In this document: piece after piece, positions 36,501-44,710 of the stretch | Layout of the letters: each line of letters opens with the position of its first letter | Numbering within the stretch: the stretch's first letter is position 1 | Assembly: GCA_905236675.1 (NCBI GenBank) | Contig: CAJOND010000001.1 | Coordinates: forward strand, 62,001 to 126,000 | Reading direction: 5' to 3' | DNA: 64,000 nucleotides | Origin: Candidatus Rifleibacteriota bacterium | Lineage (GTDB): Bacteria; Muiribacteriota; Ozemobacteria; Ozemobacterales; Ozemobacteraceae | Position numbers and translations under genes: made by a program | Notes under the pieces: generated by a model | The model's database searches: none | Seen by the model: only the letters and a program-made list of their open reading frames with translations | Told to the model about the DNA's origin: nothing

Positions 36501-36550
36501 ATTATTAATGCAAATAAAGTTAAAACTCTAATGTGGTTAAAGATTTTCAT
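33542..36550 (-). CDS. Membrane HAMP-class III nucleotidyl cyclase, C1-like subunit (B'), first gene of operon
   Basis: A 1002-residue paralogue of the protein at 27562. Asp832 (SSDIRGFT), Lys872 and Asp876 (EKIIGDE) are present. The positions of the purine selector, Asn and Arg are Leu946, Lys953 and Asn957 (FLLIGEIIKSAKNIE). It has four membrane segments (about 8-27, 356-380, 389-408, 723-745), two extracytoplasmic domains and a HAMP domain, as in B. As first gene of the operon it lies downstream of a possible -10 (TATAAT on the minus strand at 36581-36586) with an AAGG Shine-Dalgarno site somewhat far from the ATG. The extracytoplasmic domains are the most diverged part between B and B', which suggests different input signals. 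Confidence 0.9.
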   Translation of the reverse strand: MKIFNHIRVLTLFALIIIPFYYLFLYFDELADKNETATEELVKEQLLKEMSEFQEDLLPEKYIENAFKDLETQFNISELNNNTFNDGKKTSFLGKDFIYKASNYLGSKYDMEPFVFITTDNDFSNTMFIDKDKLYDDKDKKDIFLYSCISSIIYQCLNNNKNEFINIKPIVDDTLENFESSYKKLKKYNEQTFVLEVIKNISIFYKNLGKPNKCFAFFANKFGNQRVYEYYNAFLNKGNKSNNILGLYYVLFKGSDINIKRLIYSACFNNNRDKLTKIERKITNKGIKIPTWNLTKETIEFEIPFPSHFYNFILEHRSGDDESYKVYQDYIQNNSLCVFVKRKSIPNKYLTFKNIIKNTLFVIIFLLIIYIFNIFLKIVNFNTPLSLKIRIIVLVAVIVPMTGLWIISYLGMENENRILISKSEKIISDRLELFDKIKNDAVNNFSIDLLKHKKMLEDLLFNSSIDKFFNNFKLIDKSQILHKLAYEGTSNIFSQLYILDKSGKSAKAFSENENKKIEKVDRITLLAKILSEMGLLGKNTEESHKFENHNVSVQNNLSSFLKTYNKNNELAKESHLIPCDTLTPKDKIVYQLLASKDKPDSPEALAFNYTNMKDIMATRVNFVLNNKYKELLSQDNSFAQVKYAVFERDDSGFREIIPQNKSYPYREMQIDSVNKAIGIKNSGSDIYETSQNYYIKTWRYYSDNPLIFVAAAIVPKTQIRIINSSLLFFILLIYSMFATILLSDFFAGAIYEPIKALSSFVNEIRLGQINIKVEMKTGDEMQQLADSFNKMSEGLCEREKLKRFVSDKLFSSIEDSDNKKITKAKVTMLSSDIRGFTTISEKNKPEEVVSLLNDYFTLMEKSIIKFGGSIEKIIGDEISAAFYEDKSKDYVINACKAALEMRKNLESFNKERIAKGLFAIENGIGLATGEVMIGFAGEKSRRREFLLIGEIIKSAKNIESMTKNAVSSRIFIDEQTYVVVKNHMDFCEDDSNHDPFYKELKI

Positions 36551-36901
36551 TGTCTGAATCTTACCTTCAGTTCACAATGAATTATATCTTTCTTTTTTAA
36601 TATATTTATATAATCAAATATTGGGATTAAATGTTTGCCCATTATTAGAAATATCCATATTTTTTATGATTTACTTATATACAAATTCTTATTTCTTCTC
36701 TGAAAAATAAAATGACAGAATAGAAATATTATATATCTTGAACATACAACTTTTCCGAAGCTTTTACAAGCCTATTTCTTCTAGAGTATTCTCATTGGTA
36801 AAAAATCTTTACAATTTAATCATGAAATATTACAAAAAAACAATGTATATATATTTTGGCAGTTGATTTTTGTATCATAAAAAGTTAATATAAATTCAAT
36901 C
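36551..36901. other. Divergent promoter region between cyclase operon and secreted TPR gene
   Basis: 351 AT-rich bases without a gene. A possible -10 for the cyclase operon lies at 36581-36586 on the minus strand, and a promoter for the rightward gene lies at 36863-36891. I see no clear operator. Confidence 0.5.
36863..36891 (+). promoter_or_regulatory. Candidate promoter for the secreted TPR gene, near-leaderless
   Basis: TTGATT and TAATAT are spaced by 17 bases. The -10 ends only 10 bases before the ATG at 36902 and no Shine-Dalgarno site is present. Confidence 0.45.
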
Positions 36902-38098
36902 ATGATTAAAAAACATTATATCTACATCTGTTTTATTATATCTTTTTTTATAATTCAATCAGTTTCTTTATTTGCTTTAGAAGATTTTACTTCTAATCCA
37001 GTTTTTTTTATTGGTGAGGATATAATTCATCCACAAGGGATGATAATAACGGTTAATGAAATTAAACGACAATCGTCTAATAATAGTTTTGGGTTAGGTA
37101 GGGGAAATCAAGTAAAAAAGGACGATTTATTTATAAATTTAACTTTATTAAACAATGGAACTAAAGATCAAAGTATAGATTTAACTAATGATTTCTCATT
37201 AAACTTAGGCGCACACGAATATAAGCCAAGTTTTGACCTTAATTCAAGACTTAGAATAGATTCATTAAATGTAGGAGCAGGAACTCAGTCAAGAATAGAT
37301 TTAAATTTCAAAATTAATCAGAATGAAACAGAACCTCCCGAATTATTATTTTGTTTTCATGATTCATTAGTTAGAATAATATGCGATGAAAAATTAGGGA
37401 AAATAGTTACAGATTCAGGATCATATAATCCATCAGATGAGGATATTGCAAAGACTGCAAAGATACTGTTAGAATCAGGTCGTTTAACTGCAGCAAAAAA
37501 TTTATGTGAACCTGTGTTATTACGTAATCCCAACGATTGTAAATTTTTATTGTTAATGGCAAAAGTATATAAATTAGCCTTAGATGAAGAACAGGCAACA
37601 TATTACCTTCAAAAAATTGATGTAACTAAAATGAGGGGACCAGATGAAGCAGAAGAAGCTGCTTTATTGGCTATATCCATTGATAATTCTGAAATAGCTT
37701 TATCTTTGTTAGAAGCTTATAATGCGGTAGGATTACTTAATGACGACCAGAAGTCTTTATTGGCACGTGCTTATTACTACGAAAATCAACTTGATAATGC
37801 CTCGATTATTTTAAATAAGCTTTTTGAATCTGGCTATACAGATTCAAAAGCTTATTTCACAATGGGTAACGTATATAACAAAAAATATGACAATGAAACC
37901 GCAATTTACTATTGGGAAAAAGCTGTAGAAAAAGAACCAGATTATTCTGAAGCTTTATTTAATATAGGTGTCGGTTACTATAAACTTGGAGATATAAAAA
38001 AGGCAAGAAGTTATTGGGAAAAGGTTATAGATAGTGATCCTGATTCAAAAACTTTGTCAGCTGCTAATTCTGCTCTAAAAGATACTGAAGATATGTAA
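36902..38098 (+). CDS. Secreted TPR-repeat protein with N-terminal beta domain
   Basis: The 398-residue protein has a signal peptide (about 1-24, ending SVSLFALED). A beta-rich domain (about 30-160) follows whose pattern DLFINLTLLNNGTKDQSIDLTNDFSL resembles DUF4352-type immunoglobulin-like modules. TPR helices run from about 165 to the end (SKAYFTMGNVYNKKYDNETAIYYWEKAVEKEPDYSEALFNIGVGYYKLGDIKKARSYWEKVI). It is likely periplasmic. Its promoter is divergent from that of the cyclase operon, so co-regulation is possible, but nothing in the sequence proves it. Confidence 0.8.
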   Translation: MIKKHYIYICFIISFFIIQSVSLFALEDFTSNPVFFIGEDIIHPQGMIITVNEIKRQSSNNSFGLGRGNQVKKDDLFINLTLLNNGTKDQSIDLTNDFSLNLGAHEYKPSFDLNSRLRIDSLNVGAGTQSRIDLNFKINQNETEPPELLFCFHDSLVRIICDEKLGKIVTDSGSYNPSDEDIAKTAKILLESGRLTAAKNLCEPVLLRNPNDCKFLLLMAKVYKLALDEEQATYYLQKIDVTKMRGPDEAEEAALLAISIDNSEIALSLLEAYNAVGLLNDDQKSLLARAYYYENQLDNASIILNKLFESGYTDSKAYFTMGNVYNKKYDNETAIYYWEKAVEKEPDYSEALFNIGVGYYKLGDIKKARSYWEKVIDSDPDSKTLSAANSALKDTEDM

Positions 38099-38237
38099 AA
38101 ACGAAAGGTTGATTATTAATTTGGTAATTAATTAAATATTATTCTTGTAGTGGTCAATAATAAAAAAGCAAGTTAAGCTGTTTTGGATTTTATGAGAACT
38201 GTTTGATTAAATACCTTAATAATATTGATATAATAAT

Positions 38238-39263
38238 ATGAGTTCTTATCAAGTTAAGTTACCTGTTTTTGAGGGACCTTTTGACTTATTATACCATCTT
38301 ATAGAAGAACAGCAGATAGATATTTATGATATTCCAATTGCTCAAATAACTGATCAATATTTAGAGCATATACAAATGATGGAAATTCTCGATATGGAGA
38401 TAGCGTCAAGTTTTTTAGTGATGGCTGCTACTTTAATTGAGATAAAATCTAAAATGCTTCTTCCTAAAGAAAAACCTCAAGAATTTGAGAGTGGTGATGA
38501 ATTTATAGATGAAGCCTACCAGGAAGAAGATGCTAGAACACAATTGGTGGAACAGCTTTTAGAATATAAGAAATTTAAGCTCATGGCTCAAGAACTTCGT
38601 CTGATGGAGAAAAATGCTTCTAGAATCTATACTAGAAACAGCGACATAGAGCGTCATCCTGAAGAAATATTAGAAATAAAAATAGGTGCGATAGAACTTC
38701 TTGATATTTTCCATACAATAGTAAGACGAAGATTAATGCCACCTATTCACAGAGTAGTTCTGAATAAGCTTAGTATTATAGATAGAATAAAAGAAATACG
38801 TGAAATGCTTAAAAAGTTCAAAGGAGAAATAACGTTCGCACGTATTTTAAAAAAAGAAAAGACCCGTTACGATACAGTTCTTTCTTTTATGGCGATTCTA
38901 GAAATGATAAAAGATGGAGAAATTGGCTGTAGTCAAGATGGAAATTTTAAGCCTATATTCATAACTCCAGTTAATAAAAATAATAAAAACAAAGAAATTG
39001 ATGATTTTGAAGATGTTCCTGATGACGTTTCAAAAATGCCTTTAGATAAAAGTGTTAAAAAAGCTAATGATGATTTAAAAACTATAAAAGTAAAAGATAT
39101 TCCTGAAGAAATGCTAACTTTCAAGACACCTTCCCAAATTGAAGCAGAAAGATTAGCACAATTAGAAGCAGAAAAAGAAACTTTAATACCAGTAACTCCT
39201 GATTTGGAATTTGTTACAGAGCAAAACAACGAAATACCAGAATCAGAAAATGATATAAATTAA
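38238..39263 (+). CDS. scpA: Segregation and condensation protein A (kleisin)
   Basis: ScpA is the kleisin that bridges SMC heads and binds ScpB in the bacterial condensin. The N-terminus YQVKLPVFEGPFDLLYHLIEEQQIDIYDIPIAQITDQYLEHI is diagnostic, and the C-terminal winged-helix portion (about 170-240) is present. At 341 residues it is about 90 longer than usual; the extra C-terminus is charged, low-complexity and probably disordered. It begins an operon with scpB and two peptidase genes. A TATAAT sits three bases before the ATG and there is no Shine-Dalgarno site, so the true leader is unclear. Confidence 0.93.
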   Translation: MSSYQVKLPVFEGPFDLLYHLIEEQQIDIYDIPIAQITDQYLEHIQMMEILDMEIASSFLVMAATLIEIKSKMLLPKEKPQEFESGDEFIDEAYQEEDARTQLVEQLLEYKKFKLMAQELRLMEKNASRIYTRNSDIERHPEEILEIKIGAIELLDIFHTIVRRRLMPPIHRVVLNKLSIIDRIKEIREMLKKFKGEITFARILKKEKTRYDTVLSFMAILEMIKDGEIGCSQDGNFKPIFITPVNKNNKNKEIDDFEDVPDDVSKMPLDKSVKKANDDLKTIKVKDIPEEMLTFKTPSQIEAERLAQLEAEKETLIPVTPDLEFVTEQNNEIPESENDIN

Positions 39264-39278
39264 TAGAGAGCAATAAAA

Positions 39279-40157
39279 ATGGACGATTTAAAAGAACTAG
39301 AAAGAACATCTGAAACAGAAAATATTGAAGAATTAAATCAACTAGACGGTTTAAATGATTCTAACAGTGAAGAAAAAGGTTTATTTGAAGAAAACAATGT
39401 TTCGGATTATGATACCTTGTGTGCTGCATTAGATGGATTGCTGCTTGTGCATAACAAGCCTATAACCTATGAAAAGCTTTCAGAAGTTCTGGGAATATCT
39501 ATGGAAGCAACAGAACAGTTGGTTTTGGCACGTAAAAAAGATTACGAACAAAATCCAAAATGTGGATTACAGATTGCAATATTAGAAAATGGTATTGAAT
39601 TAGCAACTAAAGCTAAGATTTCTAATTTTATTCAGAAGCTTGATGGGCAAAAGCTGGTTTCATTATCATTGCCTGCTCTCGAAACTCTTTCTGTTATCGC
39701 TTTCAAACAACCAATTACAAAGGCTGAAATAGACGCAATACGTGGAGTGAATAGTGATGGAGTAGTAAGTACTCTTTTAGAAAAGAAATTAATATATATT
39801 TCTGGTGAAAAGAAACAAGCTGTTGGTAGGCCTAGATTATATTCTACTACTCAAGATTTTCTTTATTATTTTGGAATGAATAGTTTAAAGGAATTGCCTG
39901 TTCCGTCTATTGATGTCAATGACGCTCTTGTTCAAGAGGCTCAAAAACAAGATAGTTTAAATCAGCAGAAAGAAATAGAAAAAGATTTTAATACAAGTCA
40001 GGGTTTTTTGCCGATAGATGAAAATAACGATGTGGGTGAAGTATCAGCGAATGAATTTGTTGAGGATGAAAAAAAGGTCGAACCTACTTCGAACGGGCAA
40101 GAGAATAAATCTTTAAATTTAGTTTATGATGCTGAACCTCAAAATATTGGAGAATAG
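39279..40157 (+). CDS. scpB: Segregation and condensation protein B
   Basis: ScpB dimers bind ScpA in the SMC complex. The core spans about residues 45-200: LCAALDGLLLVHNKPITYEKLSEVLGI, ALETLSVIAFKQPITKAEIDAIRGVNSDGV and GRPRLYSTTQDFLYYFGM, all ScpB motifs in two winged-helix units. Acidic tails at both ends make it longer (292) than typical members. It starts 15 bases after scpA with a GAGAG Shine-Dalgarno site, and the peptidase gene follows 2 bases after its stop. Confidence 0.94.
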   Translation: MDDLKELERTSETENIEELNQLDGLNDSNSEEKGLFEENNVSDYDTLCAALDGLLLVHNKPITYEKLSEVLGISMEATEQLVLARKKDYEQNPKCGLQIAILENGIELATKAKISNFIQKLDGQKLVSLSLPALETLSVIAFKQPITKAEIDAIRGVNSDGVVSTLLEKKLIYISGEKKQAVGRPRLYSTTQDFLYYFGMNSLKELPVPSIDVNDALVQEAQKQDSLNQQKEIEKDFNTSQGFLPIDENNDVGEVSANEFVEDEKKVEPTSNGQENKSLNLVYDAEPQNIGE

Positions 40158-40159
40158 AA

Positions 40160-41473
40160 TTGTCTTCTTCACCATACCTTAAAAAAGTTTTAGATAACGG
40201 AATAACAATAGTTGCTGAAAAAATAGACACAGTGCAGAGCATCGCTTTAGGAATGTTTGTTCATAGCGGTGTAATATACGAGTCTGACAAGATGCATGGA
40301 GTGTCTCATTTTATTGAACATATGATGTTCAAGGGCACTTTAAAACGGACTGCAAAGAAGATTGCTAGTGAGTTTGATCGCATTGGTGGGGTTTTGAACG
40401 CATTTACTTCCAAAGATTTTTGTTGTTATTATGCGAGAGTTGTCAAAGATAAGCTTGCAAAAGCAATTGACGTATTAGGCGACATGATAATGAATTCAAC
40501 GTTTCCTGAAGATGAAATAGAAAGAGAACGCCGCGTAATTCTAGAAGAAATCAAAATGTATGAAGACTCCCCAGATGAAATCATACATGAGCTTCTTGGT
40601 CAGAATATCTGGAAGAAAGCAAAATTAGGTAGACCAATTCTCGGAACAAGACAGACTGTAGGATCTATGACGAGGGATGATATTTATGAAGTCTTTGAAA
40701 AACAGTATGTTACAGAAAATCTTTTAATTTGTATAGCTGGTAATTTTGACTGGGACAATCTTTGTGTTCAAATAGAACATAAACTTAAGAATATGAGAAA
40801 AGGTCGATTTTCTCATAAACTGCAGAAAGTTAAGCCATCTTCAGATGCTTCGGTATACGTTAAGAATATGGAACAGGTTCATCTTACACTTGGCACAGAA
40901 GGAGTGTCTTTTTCAGATGACAGACGTTTTGCTCTGACAATATTGAATGCTGCTTTTGGTGGAGGAATGAGCAGTAGATTATTCCAGGAAATACGAGAAA
41001 AGAGAGGTTTGGCATATACTGTTTATTCATATCACACCTCTTTAGCAAATACAGGATTATTTGGAATATATGCAGGAACTTCGATGGCTCAGCTTCCAAT
41101 GGTTTTAGAAGTATGCCGTAAAGAAATGGAAAAGTTTAAGGACAAAGGTATTAGTAGCCGGGAACTTAATGCTACAAGAGAACAGCTTGAAGGGAATATG
41201 CTGTTAGGTTTGGAAAGCATGACTAACCGTATGAATCGTTTGTCTATGGGCTTTTTATATAATGTTGAACCTCTGGCTCCAGAAGATACATTAGCCCCTT
41301 ATCTAGCAGTGACGACGGATGAAGTTAATGCTTTGGCCAACTATTTATTAGATGAAAAGAAACTTGCTATAACTACTATAACTCCTACTGCTGATATAGG
41401 TTCTCTCTTGGCAAAAGCTGGTTATAGCAGTAGGAATATAGAAATTATAGGTAGCGAAAGGATAGAAAAATGA
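40160..41473 (+). CDS. M16-family zinc peptidase (processing-peptidase-like)
   Basis: This 437-residue protein begins at a TTG two bases after scpB. It has the inverted zinc motif HFIEHMMFKGT (HxxEH) with the downstream Glu in IERERRVILEEIKMYEDSPDE, and the C-terminal M16 domain with GGGMSSRLFQEIREKRGLAYTVYSY. Members degrade short or unfolded peptides; the closest family types resemble YmxG/PqqL-like peptidases. Its stop overlaps the M24 peptidase start by four bases (ATGA), indicating coupled translation and perhaps shared peptide-turnover work. Confidence 0.93.
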   Translation: MSSSPYLKKVLDNGITIVAEKIDTVQSIALGMFVHSGVIYESDKMHGVSHFIEHMMFKGTLKRTAKKIASEFDRIGGVLNAFTSKDFCCYYARVVKDKLAKAIDVLGDMIMNSTFPEDEIERERRVILEEIKMYEDSPDEIIHELLGQNIWKKAKLGRPILGTRQTVGSMTRDDIYEVFEKQYVTENLLICIAGNFDWDNLCVQIEHKLKNMRKGRFSHKLQKVKPSSDASVYVKNMEQVHLTLGTEGVSFSDDRRFALTILNAAFGGGMSSRLFQEIREKRGLAYTVYSYHTSLANTGLFGIYAGTSMAQLPMVLEVCRKEMEKFKDKGISSRELNATREQLEGNMLLGLESMTNRMNRLSMGFLYNVEPLAPEDTLAPYLAVTTDEVNALANYLLDEKKLAITTITPTADIGSLLAKAGYSSRNIEIIGSERIEK

Positions 41474-42555
41474 CAAAAGAAAGAATTTCAAGACTGAGAA
41501 AGAGATTCTCAAATAATTATGAAGCCGTAGTTATTACAAATTTAAATAACGTCAGATATCTTTGCGGTTATACAGGTTCTAATGGAGTTCTGTTAGTTAC
41601 AAAGAAAGATGCTTTGTTTTTTACAGATTTTCGTTATCAGGAACAGTCTCAAAAAGAAATTAACGGTTGTGCAAAAATAGTTATCGTTAAAAATGGAGAA
41701 GATAAAGCTTTATTTGAAAAAATCAATAGTATGAAAATCAAATCTTTAGGTTTTGAAAAAACTATTGAAGTTTGCAGATTTTTACAATTTGCAGATTACT
41801 TTAAAAATGGAAAGCTTATTCCTACAGAAAATCTTGTTGAATGGTTAAGAGAAATAAAGGATATGGAAGAGGTAAATTCTCTTCAAGCAGCTTTCGATAT
41901 AGCAGATCAGTCTTTAGAAATGCTTATTGCAGATATGTATCTTGGGATGAGCGAAATTGAAGTTGCTGCATTGCTTGAGCTATATATGAAAGTTAATGGT
42001 TCTGAAAAACCAAGTTTTGATACTATTGTAGCTTTTGGTTCTAATGCTTCTTGTCCTCATCATCAACCTACTGACAGAAAAATTAAAAAGGGTGATATGC
42101 TTAAAATTGACTTCGGAGCTACTTTTAATGGTTACCATTCAGATATGACTAGAACTTTCTATATAGGCAAAGCTCCTGCGAAGTTTAAAAAGATTTATGC
42201 TACCGTTTTAGAAGCTCAAGCAAAAGCAATAGAAGCTATAAAAATAGGTGAAGAATGTAAAAAGATCGATGCAATAGCTAGAAAAGTTATTAATGACGCT
42301 GGTTATGCGAAAAACTTCGGTCATGGTTTAGGTCATTCTTTTGGCTTAGAAATACATGAAAAACCAGCTTTTTCACCATTGAATCCCAGTAAAATAGAAT
42401 GCGGTCATACTTACACTGTCGAACCAGGGATTTACATCCCAGAATGGGGTGGAATCAGAATAGAAGACTCTTTCTATGTCCACCAGAAAGGTTTGCATAG
42501 GTTTACTAATTTCCCAAATAATTTAATAGAATTGGAATTAAAGAGAAAAAAATAA
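41470..42555 (+). CDS. M24-family Xaa-Pro aminopeptidase
   Basis: The 361-residue protein has an N-terminal creatinase-like domain (about 1-130) and the C-terminal pita-bread metallopeptidase domain. Dinuclear metal ligands are visible as IDFGATFNGYHSDMTRTF (two Asps), GHGLGHSFGLEIHEKP (His), VEPGIYIPEWGGIRIEDS (two Glus). It removes N-terminal residues preceding proline. It overlaps the M16 gene by four bases and ends at a strong terminator. Length and residues are normal. Confidence 0.94.
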   Translation: MTKERISRLRKRFSNNYEAVVITNLNNVRYLCGYTGSNGVLLVTKKDALFFTDFRYQEQSQKEINGCAKIVIVKNGEDKALFEKINSMKIKSLGFEKTIEVCRFLQFADYFKNGKLIPTENLVEWLREIKDMEEVNSLQAAFDIADQSLEMLIADMYLGMSEIEVAALLELYMKVNGSEKPSFDTIVAFGSNASCPHHQPTDRKIKKGDMLKIDFGATFNGYHSDMTRTFYIGKAPAKFKKIYATVLEAQAKAIEAIKIGEECKKIDAIARKVINDAGYAKNFGHGLGHSFGLEIHEKPAFSPLNPSKIECGHTYTVEPGIYIPEWGGIRIEDSFYVHQKGLHRFTNFPNNLIELELKRKK

Positions 42556-42589
42556 ACTAGAATGCTTGGTTTTGCCAAGCATTCTAGTT
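42555..42589 (+). terminator. Strong hairpin terminator after the scpA operon
   Basis: AACTAGAATGCTTGG-ttttg-CCAAGCATTCTAGTT is a perfect 15-bp stem directly after the M24 peptidase stop codon. The downstream T tract is weak. Confidence 0.75.
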
Positions 42590-42605
42590 CTTACTTAATG
42601 TTAAA

Positions 42606-42875
42606 GTGGATGAATTTTCAAAAAAACAATTAGCAAGAAATTTATCAATTCAAGCAGCTGGTCTTGGAGCAAAACTTCCTCCTATTGAGAAGAAAAAAGA
42701 GACCACGCTTTCTAAAGAAATTGATTGTAGAAAATGTGTTCATTTTTTTGTCACTTGGGAAAAAAATTGCCCATATGGTTGTAAGTCATATGGGTTCAAA
42801 GGTCCTCAAATTCCCTCTATTGTTGTAAAATCATCATCAGGTGAAAGTTGTAAGTTTTTTAAACAACGAGTATGA
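42606..42875 (+). CDS. Small cysteine-rich conserved protein
   Basis: This 89-residue protein starts with GTG and has a central Cys pattern, DCRKCVHFFVTWEKNCPYGCKSYGFKG, with a further Cys near the end (GESCKFFK). Five closely placed cysteines suggest a small zinc-binding or iron-sulfur fold. Proteins of this type exist in several anaerobes but lack a known function. No good Shine-Dalgarno site is seen, and the upstream operon terminator separates it from scpA-scpB. Confidence 0.7.
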   Translation: MDEFSKKQLARNLSIQAAGLGAKLPPIEKKKETTLSKEIDCRKCVHFFVTWEKNCPYGCKSYGFKGPQIPSIVVKSSSGESCKFFKQRV

Positions 42876-43051
42876 TTGCAATCTTTTGTATTTTGTGATA
42901 ATATTTTGCCCTAAAGTTAAGAAAACATTCATTCCTATGTTTTGCAATCGTATTTTTTCTAACGAAAAATCAAAGGCTTGCCGATGATATTGTTAAGAAA
43001 GACTGAACCAGCAGAACTGTTCAGGATTGCAAGGAGGCGTTTTAAAAGCAG

Positions 43052-44473
43052 ATGACACAGCAGGGTATTCACTTTATTGGAATCGGCGGTGTTGGAATGA
43101 GTGGCATTGCCAGCATTTTCTTACAGAAGGGCTACAGAGTTTCTGGCTCGGATATAAGCGAAAACGATAGAACCCTTAAATTGGCTAATCAAGGTGCACG
43201 TATCTTTATTGGTCATAAATCTTCCAATATTATTGATGGCATAGATTGGGTAGTTGTTTCTTCGGCTATCAGTCATAATAACCCTGAATTGGTTGAAGCT
43301 CAAAAACGTAAGCTTAATATAGTTCACCGTTCCGACCTTTTGGCAGAACTCTTCTTGGATGCTAAATGTGGAATAGCTGTAGCTGGCTGCCATGGTAAAA
43401 CCACTGTTAGCTCTATGATTTCTACTGTTCTTACAGAAGCAGGGAAAGATCCAACTTGTGTCGTAGGTGGGCATGTAAAAGCTCTAAACGGTAATTCTTC
43501 TTTCGGCAAATCAGGTTTGCTTGTAGCAGAGTCTGACGAAAGCGATGGGACTTTCTTGAAATATTTCCCTCAATATGGTGTTATTACTAACATCGATAAC
43601 GACCATATGGATCATTATTCAAGCTTAGATGCCATTATTGAAGCTTTTGAAAGATTCGCAAGTCATATAAGTGAATCTGGTGGTCTTTTCCTTTGTGCTG
43701 ATGATGTAATTGCTCGTAATCTTTCTCTTCCAGAAAAACTTCGCACTATAACCTATGGTATAGATACTGCTGCTGATTTTATGGCCGAAGATATCAGCTA
43801 TCATCCCTTCGGGTCTAGCTATACTTTAACAGTCGGCGGCAAAGATTATGGTAGAGTAGAACTTTCTGTTCCAGGAAGACATAATGTTTTAAACTCCCTC
43901 CCTGTAATAGCTTTCTGCATTGAGATAGGTCTTTCTATCGAAGTAATACTTGAAAGTCTTAAAAATTTCCATGGTGCAGGACGCAGATTTGAAATTAAAG
44001 GCGAATGTGAAGGTGTTACCGTAATAGATGATTACGGTCATCATCCAAACGAAATAAAGGCAACTCTTGAAGCTGCCAGTAGCTTAGGGGCAAAAAGAGT
44101 TGTTGTAGTATTCCAGCCTCACAGATATTCAAGGACTCTATTTCTTTCACAAGAATTTGGACGTTGCTTCGACAATTGTGACAAGCTTTTCATTACAGAT
44201 ATTTATGCTGCATCTGAAAAGCCTATTCCTGGTGTAACAAGTAAAGTGATTCTGGATCATATGCCTGTTTCTAACAGACGTAAAGTTAAAATGGTCAAGA
44301 ATGTTGATGATGTTAAGTATATGCTACTTAACTATGTTGAACCAGGAGACGTAATATTCACGATGGGCGCTGGTAATATTACAAGACTCGGCAATGAGTT
44401 CCTTGAATCTATGCGTGCAAGGAACCACGTGGTTGATTTCAATAATATTCCAGCAAGTATGGCAGCCGTATAA
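43052..44473 (+). CDS. murC: UDP-N-acetylmuramate--L-alanine ligase MurC
   Basis: MurC adds L-Ala to UDP-MurNAc with ATP in peptidoglycan synthesis. The 473-residue sequence shows the N-terminal Rossmann motif HFIGIGGVGMSGIA, the ATP-binding AGCHGKTTVSS, and the C-terminal region with GAGRRFEIKGE and DDYGHHPNEIKAT. Shine-Dalgarno AAGGAGG is excellent. It stands alone, away from the usual dcw cell-division cluster, with only a tiny membrane peptide gene behind it. Confidence 0.97.
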   Translation: MTQQGIHFIGIGGVGMSGIASIFLQKGYRVSGSDISENDRTLKLANQGARIFIGHKSSNIIDGIDWVVVSSAISHNNPELVEAQKRKLNIVHRSDLLAELFLDAKCGIAVAGCHGKTTVSSMISTVLTEAGKDPTCVVGGHVKALNGNSSFGKSGLLVAESDESDGTFLKYFPQYGVITNIDNDHMDHYSSLDAIIEAFERFASHISESGGLFLCADDVIARNLSLPEKLRTITYGIDTAADFMAEDISYHPFGSSYTLTVGGKDYGRVELSVPGRHNVLNSLPVIAFCIEIGLSIEVILESLKNFHGAGRRFEIKGECEGVTVIDDYGHHPNEIKATLEAASSLGAKRVVVVFQPHRYSRTLFLSQEFGRCFDNCDKLFITDIYAASEKPIPGVTSKVILDHMPVSNRRKVKMVKNVDDVKYMLLNYVEPGDVIFTMGAGNITRLGNEFLESMRARNHVVDFNNIPASMAAV

Positions 44474-44485
44474 TCGGAGTTTAAA

Positions 44486-44599
44486 ATGGTAATCCTTACT
44501 GTTTTAGGGTTGTTTACCGTAGCAGTAGTAATATCTAGTGTAACTGTAACTCTTGGTTTTAAAGTTTTAGATCTTATTAAAGCTAAATACGGTTCTTAA
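44486..44599 (+). CDS. 37-residue small membrane protein
   Basis: Too short for the ORF track. The ATG at 44486 follows a CGGAG Shine-Dalgarno site, 12 bases after murC. The peptide is one hydrophobic helix (VILTVLGLFTVAVVISSVTV) followed by a short basic tail (DLIKAKYGS). The good ribosome site, tight spacing after murC and a strong terminator right behind support a real gene. Function unknown. Confidence 0.65.
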   Translation: MVILTVLGLFTVAVVISSVTVTLGFKVLDLIKAKYGS

Positions 44600-44610
44600 A
44601 CGACTATTAT

Positions 44611-44656
44611 AAAAAACGCTTTCTAACCTTTAATGAGTAGAAAGCGTTTTTTTTTG
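44611..44656 (+). terminator. Terminator of the murC unit
   Basis: AAAAAACGCTTTCTA and TAGAAAGCGTTTTTT form a 15-bp stem with a 12-base loop that runs into a T tract. Confidence 0.85.
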
Positions 44657-44710
44657 AAAATATAGTAATAAACTAAATATAGTGTATAATATTATTTTAT
44701 AGGAGAGAAT

